Of a DNA stretch of 11,858 nucleotides, positions 7,286 to 11,858 are shown piece after piece. This DNA is from Deltaproteobacteria bacterium (GTDB taxonomy: Bacteria; Desulfobacterota; Syntrophorhabdia; Syntrophorhabdales; Syntrophorhabdaceae), in contig DNYO01000146.1 of assembly GCA_003506795.1 (NCBI GenBank), forward strand, positions 1 to 11,858, written 5' to 3'. The notes under the pieces are model-generated. The model did not search any database, was not told the origin of the DNA, and saw only the letters and a program-made list of their open reading frames with translations. Position 1 is the stretch's first letter, and each line of letters starts with the position of its first letter. A program made the translations under genes and the position numbers.

Positions 7286-7314
7286 TTGAAAATTCGTCGT
7301 TTTTACACCATAAT
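7286..7314 (+). promoter_or_regulatory. Sigma70-type promoter of the RfaH-like / hflX genes
   Basis: TTGAAA (7286-7291, 5 of 6), exactly 17 nt, then CATAAT (7309-7314, 5 of 6). The expected start (+7 from the last -10 base) is 7321, the A of the second of two tandem ATG codons (7318 and 7321). No Shine-Dalgarno sequence precedes these codons, so the mRNA may be leaderless. Confidence 0.75.
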
Positions 7315-7317
7315 AGA

Positions 7318-7821
7318 ATGATGGAAACAAGAAACTGGTACGTGGTAAACACAAAAGCACGGAATGAGGAACGGGCTGCGTTAAACCTGGCGCAGGGGGG
7401 TATCGATGTGCTGGCTCCCAAGCTGCGATTCAGGCGCTGGCGGGAGGGAAAGTTCACGGACATCATCGAACCCATGTTTCCGGGGTATATCTTCGTCAAA
7501 TTTCATCCCGTCGACGAGTTTCGCCTCGTCAAATACACCCGCGGTATAAAGACCATCGTCAACTTCAACGGCAGGATAATCCCCCTTCAGGAAGGGCTCG
7601 TCGATTATATCCGGGAACGTCTCACGGAGGGCGTGGCCACGGTGGAGAAAAGGACCTTCCAGAAGGGTGAAAAGATCATCATCCAGGAAGGGCCATTCAA
7701 GGGTTTCAGCGGAATTTTCGAACAGGAGCTTGACGGCAGGGAAAGGATCGCCATTCTCCTCGAAGGGGTCGATTATTGCGCGCGCATGGAAATTGACCGC
7801 GAACTGGTAACGAAAGCATGA
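7318..7821 (+). CDS. NusG paralogue, RfaH-like transcription antitermination factor
   Basis: A 167-residue protein with an N-terminal NGN domain (about 5-100) and a C-terminal KOW domain (about 113-165). Diagnostic segments are NWYVVNTKARNEERAALNL (6-24), 'PMFPGYIFVKF' (52-62), 'VKYTRGIKTIVNFNGRIIPL' (71-90), and the KOW core 'FQKGEKIIIQEGPFKGFSGIF' (114-134). NusG-family proteins bind the RNA polymerase clamp and suppress pausing or termination. The 'NFNGRIIPL' stretch and C-terminal divergence resemble specialised paralogues (RfaH, LoaP, UpxY) more than housekeeping NusG, which also normally sits beside secE and ribosomal-protein genes, absent here. The tandem ATGs at 7318 and 7321 are both possible; the promoter favours 7321. 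The gene is the first in its transcript, directly followed by hflX. Its target operon is not evident, and it may act on its own transcript or at a distance. Confidence 0.9.
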   Translation: MMETRNWYVVNTKARNEERAALNLAQGGIDVLAPKLRFRRWREGKFTDIIEPMFPGYIFVKFHPVDEFRLVKYTRGIKTIVNFNGRIIPLQEGLVDYIRERLTEGVATVEKRTFQKGEKIIIQEGPFKGFSGIFEQELDGRERIAILLEGVDYCARMEIDRELVTKA

Positions 7822-7826
7822 CACAC

Positions 7827-7840
7827 AGAGGTACGCCATA
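7827..7840 (+). promoter_or_regulatory. Shine-Dalgarno and non-standard AUA start of hflX
   Basis: AGAGGT (7827-7832), 5 nt, then ATA (7838-7840). The RfaH-like gene's stop (TGA at 7819-7821) overlaps an ATG at 7818 that opens a 7-codon frame (MTHRGTP) closing with TAG at 7839-7841. That stop overlaps the AUA as ATAG. This geometry would permit coupled reinitiation. Support comes from the ideal spacing and the conserved residues that follow; direct proof is lacking. Confidence 0.55.
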
Positions 7841-9484
7841 GAGCTTTACGGAAATACCCAGGGGCTCAATCACCTCATAAAAAGACGTCTCACAAACCTG
7901 TACAAAAAACGGCTAGAACCTTCTGTCGTCATCACTCAGGATCTGGCCCGGCAGATCATGGACATATCGAAAGAGACGGCACGCCAGATAGGCCTTCTCA
8001 TCAATCGCCGCGGTCTGGTCGAGTACGTGATCGTCGGTGACAACCACCGTATAGAGATACCGTCTCTGTCTACGGAGCGTACCGGGCGGGCGCGCTTCAG
8101 GGGGATACGGTTTATCCATACCCACTTGCGGGGTGAACTTCTCTCGCGCGAGGACCTGACCGACCTGGCCCTTTTGCAGCTTGACCTCGTGGCATGCATT
8201 ACGGAAATGAGAGGCGAGCGGCGGGAAACCATCCACGTCGGGTATCTCATCCCGGAGAATAAAGCGGGACGGGCCTGGGATTTTATGGAACCCCAACCGG
8301 TCTTAGAATTCAACCTCGACTTCACGGAATTCATAACGGAGCTGGAAAATGAATTCGTCAGGGAACGGGGCAGGTTCTACGTGACGAAGGAGAAGCATGA
8401 CCGCTGCATCATCGTGAGCGTTGTCATGCCCGGCAGGGAAAAGAATGTGGACGATTATGTCGCCGAAATGAAGGACCTGTGCTATTCGGCGGGGATCACC
8501 GCCCTTGATGCCGTCGTGCAGCGCCCCAAGGAGCTCCATCCCCGATACCTCATCGGCAGGGGCAAGATCGAGGAGATCGTGATGAAATGCCAGCAACTCG
8601 GGGCCGATCTCCTTGTCTTCGATGAGGAACTGACACCGGGCCAGATAAAAAACATATCACAGATAACGGAATTGAAGGTCATCGACCGCAACCAGCTTAT
8701 CCTCGATATTTTCGCCGGAAGGGCCAACACGACCGAGTCGAAGATCCAGGTGGAGCTGGCGCAGCTCCGCTACATCCTGCCCAGGCTCAGCGAGAAGAGC
8801 ACGGCTTTTTCGCGCCTCATGGGAGGCATCGGAGGCCGCGGGCCCGGCGAACAAAAGCTGGAGGTGGACCGCCGGAGGATCAGGGACAGGTTAGCCTCTC
8901 TGGAACGCCGGCTCACCGAGATACGAAAGGTCCGTGACAAAAAAAGACAGAGGAGGCGCGCATCCTCCATCCCGATCGTATCCATCGTGGGTTACACGAA
9001 TTCCGGTAAATCGACGCTCCTGAATCTCCTCACCAAAAGCAAGGTTGACGTGGAAGACAAGCCCTTCTCCACCCTCAACCCGACAACGCGGATGATAAAA
9101 TACCCCGAGCGAAAAAGGATAATCCTCACGGATACCGTGGGCTTCATAACCCGCCTGCCCGAGGTGCTGCTTCGCGCCTTCATGGCCACGCTGGAGGAAC
9201 TCGAAGACGCCCACCTGCTCCTCCACCTCGTCGATATAAGCGCCCCCGATTTTGAAGACCGCATCGTTTCCGTGGAAAACGTCATCGACGGCCTCGGTCT
9301 TTCCAACAAAAAGAGGCTGATCGTATTCAACAAGACAGACAGGGTCAACCCCGCACTGGTTCCCAATGTCGAGAGACGTTACAATGCGGTTTCCGTCTCG
9401 TCACTCAGGAAAGAGGGTATCGACCGCCTGGTAGAAGCGATCGAGAGCGCGCTGGCCGAAGGTCCCCCGCCCACGCCGGATTGA
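7838..9484 (+). CDS. hflX: Ribosome-associated GTPase HflX (probable AUA start)
   Basis: HflX is a GTP/ATP-hydrolysing factor that binds the 50S subunit and splits stalled 70S ribosomes. In 548-residue numbering there is a long N-terminal region, the HflX domain with the Gly-rich hinge 'GGIGGRGPGEQKLEVDRRRI' (329-348), and a helical coiled stretch. The G domain follows: G1 GYTNSGKST (385-393), G3 DTVGF (432-436), G4 NKTD (498-501) and G5 near SSL (521-523). All nucleotide-binding motifs are intact. The first conventional start is ATG at 7958, but it has no ribosome site and would remove conserved sequence. The open frame upstream encodes IELYGNTQGL, matching from memory the start of long HflX proteins (LYGNTQGL). 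No ATG, GTG or TTG lies in frame between the stop at 7808 and 7958. AUA at 7838 sits 5 nt after AGAGGT, an ideal site. If AUA is not used, the product starts at 7958 with 508 residues. Confidence 0.93.
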   Translation: MELYGNTQGLNHLIKRRLTNLYKKRLEPSVVITQDLARQIMDISKETARQIGLLINRRGLVEYVIVGDNHRIEIPSLSTERTGRARFRGIRFIHTHLRGELLSREDLTDLALLQLDLVACITEMRGERRETIHVGYLIPENKAGRAWDFMEPQPVLEFNLDFTEFITELENEFVRERGRFYVTKEKHDRCIIVSVVMPGREKNVDDYVAEMKDLCYSAGITALDAVVQRPKELHPRYLIGRGKIEEIVMKCQQLGADLLVFDEELTPGQIKNISQITELKVIDRNQLILDIFAGRANTTESKIQVELAQLRYILPRLSEKSTAFSRLMGGIGGRGPGEQKLEVDRRRIRDRLASLERRLTEIRKVRDKKRQRRRASSIPIVSIVGYTNSGKSTLLNLLTKSKVDVEDKPFSTLNPTTRMIKYPERKRIILTDTVGFITRLPEVLLRAFMATLEELEDAHLLLHLVDISAPDFEDRIVSVENVIDGLGLSNKKRLIVFNKTDRVNPALVPNVERRYNAVSVSSLRKEGIDRLVEAIESALAEGPPPTPD

Positions 9485-9546
9485 TTTTTTTCTCATTCTC
9501 GCTTACAATCTCACGGCAGTAACATGAGTCTCAGAGGTCCATGGTT

Positions 9547-9560
9547 TGAAACGCGTTTCA
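9547..9560. promoter_or_regulatory. Perfect 14-bp palindrome, candidate operator/promoter upstream of the RsbW-like gene
   Basis: TGAAACGCGTTTCA reads identically on both strands. With the preceding T it also forms a -35-like TTGAAA (9546-9551), followed 16 nt later by AATAAA (9568-9573), a modest -10. It lies 40 nt before the ATG at 9600, where a dimeric regulator would overlap the promoter. The remaining interval from 9485 to 9599 shows no gene I can support. Confidence 0.45.
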
Positions 9561-9599
9561 GGGTCAAAATAAAGCGTAACAGCGTCAGGAGAGACAGCG

Positions 9600-10079
9600 A
9601 TGGAAGGACAAAACGGCACCAGCGAAAACAAGGGCCAGGGACGTTACCAGGTTCTTGGTGAGCACACCTCGGAAGCAAGGCTGGAGTCCATCGATGCCTT
9701 CATTGAATTCGCCTGCGGCCACGCCAGGGAACGCGGGTTTACCGATGACCGTATAGACCAGATCACGCGCGTTCTCAGGGAGGCGCTCACCAATATCATC
9801 ACCTTTACCTTTGATGATGCGCCGGGAGAAATGAAAGTCTCATGCAACATCGACAAGTTCGGCAAGTTCGTCCTTGCCATTGTCGATTCCGGTAAGCCAT
9901 TCAACATGCTTCTCGAAGACGACCCCTTTATCGGCTCCCTCGGCCCCACCACCGATACCCCCCGTCTCACGACAAAGACTATGAAGCGCTTCTCCAGCAA
10001 CATAGAATACAAACGCCTCGAAAACAGAAACCACCTCATCATCACCCTGGCAAGGGACATGAGAAAGGGTAAAGAGTAA
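9600..10079 (+). CDS. RsbW-like HATPase-fold protein (anti-sigma-factor kinase family) with degenerate ATP lid
   Basis: A 159-residue single-domain GHKL ATPase-fold protein of the RsbW/SpoIIAB type, without sensor or His-acceptor domain. The N-box is REALTNIITFTF (60-71, Glu61 and Asn65 present), and the G1 box IVDSGKPFN (94-102) keeps Asp96 and Gly98. The next element normally carries the glycine-rich lid ('GGLG--L') before 'D-VEY'. Here it reads 'GPTTDTPRLTTKTMKRFSSNIEY' (115-137) with no lid glycines, although the final strands (HLIITLAR) are normal. ATP may therefore be bound loosely or not at all, and kinase activity is doubtful. AGGAGA 7 nt upstream of ATG 9600 supports the start. It is followed 8 bp later by the MoaD-like gene. 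Classical partners (sigma factor, anti-anti-sigma STAS protein) are absent. A partner-switch role is possible by family but unproven. Confidence 0.8.
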   Translation: MEGQNGTSENKGQGRYQVLGEHTSEARLESIDAFIEFACGHARERGFTDDRIDQITRVLREALTNIITFTFDDAPGEMKVSCNIDKFGKFVLAIVDSGKPFNMLLEDDPFIGSLGPTTDTPRLTTKTMKRFSSNIEYKRLENRNHLIITLARDMRKGKE

Positions 10080-10087
10080 GTTTTTCC

Positions 10088-10315
10088 ATGATCCGGATTA
10101 CCATCAAGCTCTTTGCAACACTGAGAAAAGACCGTTTTGACGTGGCCGAGGGTGAATTTCCGGACGGCGTGACGGTGAGTGATGTCCTCCTCCGGTACAG
10201 CGTACCCGAAAAGGAAGTGACGCTTATCTTCATCAATGGACGTCACGGCGATTGCGACACCGTCCTTTTCGACGGCGACACCCTCTCCCTCTTTCCACCC
10301 GTCGGGGGAGGATGA
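10088..10315 (+). CDS. MoaD/ThiS-family sulfur-carrier protein (ubiquitin-like, ends GGG)
   Basis: A 75-residue beta-grasp protein: 'MIRITIKLFATLRKD' at the start, 'GVTVSDVLLRYSVPEKEVTLIFINGR' in the middle, 'LFDGDTLSLFPPVGGG' at the end. The ATLR-like first helix and the 'GDTLSLFPPVGGG' tail are hallmarks of MoaD-type carriers. Their C-terminal glycine is adenylated by an E1-like enzyme and converted to a thiocarboxylate that donates sulfur, as to molybdopterin or tungstopterin precursors. The gene for such an E1 enzyme follows immediately (stop at 10315, next ATG at 10321), a strong functional link. The tail has three glycines rather than the usual two. The ribosome site is weak (AAAGAGTAAG upstream), so coupling to the preceding gene is likely. 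Whether it serves cofactor, thiamine or another sulfur transfer cannot be decided from this window. Confidence 0.88.
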   Translation: MIRITIKLFATLRKDRFDVAEGEFPDGVTVSDVLLRYSVPEKEVTLIFINGRHGDCDTVLFDGDTLSLFPPVGGG

Positions 10316-10320
10316 CGAGC

Positions 10321-11139
10321 ATGGATGCAATCTCCGATTTTTTGAAGGAACACGCCCGGGGTGATCTTGTTCCCTGGGAAGTCCAGAAAGACACCGCCTC
10401 CCAGTTCAACACAACGGTGCGGCAGATCGAGGAAGCCATCCTTTCCATGGATCTTCTTCCGGCACGCTATGCAAGGAACCGGACAATGATCGACATTGCC
10501 CGGCAGAGAATCCTCTTTAACAGCACCGTGGCCGTAGTCGGCTGCGGCGGCCTCGGAGGTTACGTTATCGAAGAGCTCTCGCGTCTTGGCGTGGGGACGT
10601 TGAGAGTCATCGATTCCGACGTTTTCGAGGAACACAACCTCAACCGTCAGGCCCTTTGCACCTTCTCATCCCTTGGAACGGCAAAGGTAGATGCCGCCCG
10701 GGACCGCGTCCGGGCAATCAACCCCGCTTGCGAGATTGTCACCCTTGAGACAAGGCTCGACGCAAACAACGCCCCTGCCCTTCTGGGCGATTCTTCGGTG
10801 GCTGTCGACGCACTCGACAATATCCCGTCGCGTCTCGATCTGGCCGATGCCTGCATCGGTCGGAAGATCCCTCTCGTCCATGGCGCCATCGGCGGCTGGT
10901 ACGGCACCGTGCTCACGCAAGGCCGCGCGGAGAATACCATACGGCAGCTTTACGGGGACGTAAAAAACGCACAGGGCATCGAAGAATCCCTGGGAACCCC
11001 CCCGTTCACACCCGCGGTCATAGCGTCCATGGAGGCCGCTGAGGTATGCAAGCTCCTGACCTCAGACGGCTCAACGCTCGAAGGCCGGATGATCTTCATC
11101 GATCTTTTCGAGATGAGCATCGCAACGTTCCGGATATGA
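10321..11139 (+). CDS. ThiF/MoeB/HesA-family E1-like adenylyltransferase with N-terminal extension
   Basis: A 272-residue E1-like enzyme expected to adenylate the C-terminal glycine of the adjacent MoaD-like carrier. Nucleotide-binding loop VVGCGGLGG (72-80), 'VIDSDVFEEHNLNRQ' (97-110, with Asp98, Asp100 and Arg109), Lys122, and 'VDALDN' (162-167, Asp166) are all present. The family C-terminal pattern 'PPFTPAVIASMEAAEVCKLL' follows at 227-246. The CxxC zinc pairs and the crossover-loop catalytic cysteine of classical MoeB/ThiF are not visible, so it may only adenylate. Residues 1-68 are an extra helical region ('TTVRQIEEAILSMDLLPARYARN', perhaps winged-helix-like). From memory this resembles E1 proteins found near tungsten aldehyde:ferredoxin oxidoreductase genes; no such oxidoreductase is in the window. 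ATG 10321 is chosen for GGAGG 9 nt upstream; ATG 10312 is too close to that site. Confidence 0.88.
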   Translation: MDAISDFLKEHARGDLVPWEVQKDTASQFNTTVRQIEEAILSMDLLPARYARNRTMIDIARQRILFNSTVAVVGCGGLGGYVIEELSRLGVGTLRVIDSDVFEEHNLNRQALCTFSSLGTAKVDAARDRVRAINPACEIVTLETRLDANNAPALLGDSSVAVDALDNIPSRLDLADACIGRKIPLVHGAIGGWYGTVLTQGRAENTIRQLYGDVKNAQGIEESLGTPPFTPAVIASMEAAEVCKLLTSDGSTLEGRMIFIDLFEMSIATFRI

Positions 11140-11183
11140 TTATTGTATTATTCAAATCCTTTCCGTTGCATGAGAACGTTTAT

Positions 11184-11213
11184 TGTTGTAGGCTATTGTT
11201 AGAAAGTACAACA
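11184..11213. promoter_or_regulatory. Inverted repeat in the toxin-antitoxin promoter region, candidate autoregulatory operator
   Basis: TGTTGTA (11184-11190) and TACAACA (11207-11213) form a perfect 7-bp inverted repeat with a 16-nt gap, 19 nt before the antitoxin start at 11233. The region is AT-rich. A -35-like TTGTTG (11183-11188) and a -10-like TACAAC (11207-11212) overlap the two arms. AbrB/MazE-type antitoxins commonly bind such sites and repress their own operon. No other feature is visible between 11140 and 11232. Confidence 0.5.
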
Positions 11214-11232
11214 GTGTAACAGAGGTGTAAGT

Positions 11233-11511
11233 ATGCTAGTAGATTTGAAACAAAAATCGCAAGTGACCATACCAGGGGGTTTAGTAAAGAAATTGAACTT
11301 GAAGGTAGGCGACAAACTGCAAATAGAAGAACAGGATGGTAAGCTTATTCTTACGCCGGTGGTCATCGTGCCAAAAGACCAGGCCTGGTTTTACAGTCCT
11401 GAGTGGCAGGGAGGGGAACGCGAGGTTGACAGGCAAAAAGAGGCCGGTAGAATACACAAAGCTTCCACAAAAGAGGAACTTTTTAGTAAATTGGGGTTGG
11501 ATAAAGTTTGA
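11233..11511 (+). CDS. AbrB/MazE-like antitoxin (SpoVT-AbrB fold)
   Basis: A 92-residue protein. Residues about 3-45 match the AbrB/MazE swapped-hairpin DNA-binding domain: 'KQKSQVTIPGGLVKKLNLKVGDKLQIEEQDGKLILTPV' with the diagnostic 'QVTIP---V-KL-LK-GD-L'. Residues 46-92 ('WFYSPEWQGGEREVDRQKEAGRIHKASTKEELFSKLGL') are the likely toxin-binding tail; the 'W--GE-E---D---G' pattern is common in antitoxins paired with RelE-type toxins. AGAGGT 6 nt before the ATG supports the start. It probably neutralises the toxin downstream and represses the operon through the inverted repeat upstream. The stop overlaps the toxin's TTG start by 4 bp. Base composition is markedly AT-richer than the genes to the left, consistent with acquisition by transfer. 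Confidence 0.9.
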   Translation: MLVDLKQKSQVTIPGGLVKKLNLKVGDKLQIEEQDGKLILTPVVIVPKDQAWFYSPEWQGGEREVDRQKEAGRIHKASTKEELFSKLGLDKV

Positions 11512-11768
11512 ATATCTACTTTTCCGACCATTTTCTCACATGCGTAAAGAGTTTGTCGGACGATGTTAAGAAGGTGCTCAAAGAAAAACTCGAACTCATG
11601 ACCGACGATCCGGCCCATCCGTCGTTGAGAACAAAGAGAGTGAAGGGCCATGATCAAATATTTGAGGCAAGTATAAACATGAGCATAAGGATGACGCGGG
11701 AATATTACGAAGATGGCATCCTCCTGAGAAACATCGGCGAGCACGACAAAACGCTGAAGAAACCTTAG
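11508..11768 (+). CDS. RelE/YafQ-family toxin (ribosome-dependent mRNA endonuclease type)
   Basis: An 86-residue protein with the RelE/ParE-superfamily plan: N-terminal strand 'MNIYFSDHFLTCVKSL', two helices (about 14-33), 'HPSLRTKRVKGHDQIFEASINMSIRMTREYYEDGILLRNIGEHDKTLKKP' across 37-86. Arg61 and Arg64 in the central strand and His79-Asp80 in the C-terminal 'GEHDKTL' are in the places where RelE/YafQ/HigB-like toxins hold catalytic or RNA-contacting residues. Family knowledge suggests mRNA cleavage at the ribosome. The start is TTG at 11508, overlapping the antitoxin stop (TTGA), which would keep toxin synthesis coupled to and below that of the antitoxin. An inactive or ParE-type (gyrase) variant is the alternative. 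Composition is AT-rich like that of its partner. Confidence 0.87.
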   Translation: MNIYFSDHFLTCVKSLSDDVKKVLKEKLELMTDDPAHPSLRTKRVKGHDQIFEASINMSIRMTREYYEDGILLRNIGEHDKTLKKP

Positions 11769-11795
11769 AAAACATGAAACAAACGGGTCTTCCAT

Positions 11796-11844
11796 GTCCC
11801 GGGCGGCAGTCTGGGCCGTTACGAAATCCCGGGACTTTGATCTT
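11796..11844 (+). terminator. GC-rich inverted repeat after the toxin gene, possible terminator
   Basis: GTCCCGGG (11796-11803) and CCCGGGAC (11828-11835) are a perfect 8-bp inverted repeat. Between them CGGC (11804-11807) and GCCG (11815-11818) can form an inner stem directly stacked on the outer one. It is followed by TTTGATCTT, an imperfect T-rich stretch. It starts 27 nt after the toxin stop. This may terminate the toxin-antitoxin mRNA, though the T-run is poor and the structure could instead mark an element boundary. Confidence 0.45.
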
Positions 11845-11858
11845 ACGAAATAAAACTG

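Noticed and set aside
9524..9661. 45-codon plus-strand frame (starts MSLRGPWF) ahead of and overlapping the RsbW-like gene
   Set aside because: Very basic, no clear ribosome site, and it overlaps the well-placed start of the next gene in another frame.
10252..10320. Extension of the E1-like gene upstream into the MoaD-like gene
   Set aside because: The added residues are Arg/Pro-rich out-of-frame reading of the carrier gene, and GGAGG sits 9 nt before ATG 10321.
9644..10330. 228-codon minus-strand open frame across the RsbW-like and MoaD-like genes
   Set aside because: It spans two well-supported plus-strand genes and their gap, and its sequence has no recognisable domain.
1..11858. CRISPR arrays, tRNA or rRNA genes, transposases
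   Set aside because: I saw no regularly spaced repeats, cloverleaf-like segments, rRNA-like stretches or transposase motifs on either strand.

Overview
The window is a gene-dense bacterial chromosome segment of about 11.9 kb. Most of it is GC-rich and Gram-negative in style. The form of HflX (about 548 residues with a long N-terminal region), a long-type citramalate synthase end and a MoaD/ThiF-type activation pair suggest an anaerobe of the deltaproteobacterial / Desulfobacterota kind, possibly a syntroph such as Syntrophorhabdus. That placement is an inference from family resemblance, not a measured match.

Layout. (1) Positions 1-564, plus strand: the last 32 codons of a citramalate synthase (cimA-like), overlapped by a separate 155-residue protein made almost only of the LeuA/CimA allosteric (dimerisation) domain. 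(2) Positions 596-2116, plus strand: a soluble hybrid sensor kinase (PAS, HisKA, HATPase, receiver). (3) Positions 2145-7188, minus strand: a likely efflux operon read leftwards from a strong sigma70-type promoter at 7254-7226. It runs membrane fusion protein, LolD/MacB-type ATPase, FtsX-type permease 1, FtsX-type permease 2. The first three junctions are abutting or overlapping. After a 175-bp gap comes an unrecognised 215-residue protein with two internal repeats, followed by an intrinsic terminator. (4) Positions 7318-9484, plus strand, divergent from the efflux operon: an RfaH/NusG-paralogue followed by the ribosome-associated GTPase HflX. (5) Positions 9600-11139, plus strand: a probable operon of an RsbW-like ATPase-fold protein with a degenerate ATP lid, a MoaD/ThiS-like sulfur-carrier protein ending in GGG, and a ThiF/MoeB/HesA-like E1 enzyme with an extra N-terminal domain. 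(6) Positions 11233-11768, plus strand: an AT-richer toxin-antitoxin pair (AbrB/MazE-like antitoxin, RelE/YafQ-like toxin), followed by a GC-rich inverted repeat near the window end.

The most striking details are in the 7.2-7.9 kb region. Two back-to-back promoters, each with a 17-bp spacer, flank a cluster of CTGTC/GACAG repeats. The RfaH-like gene appears to start exactly at its own transcription start (leaderless). HflX appears to use a rare AUA start codon behind a good Shine-Dalgarno sequence, because family-conserved N-terminal residues (LYGNTQGL) are encoded upstream of the first conventional start. Other points of interest are the free-standing CimA regulatory domain, the lid-less RsbW-like protein coupled to a carrier/E1 pair, and the duplicated-domain protein at the end of the efflux operon.
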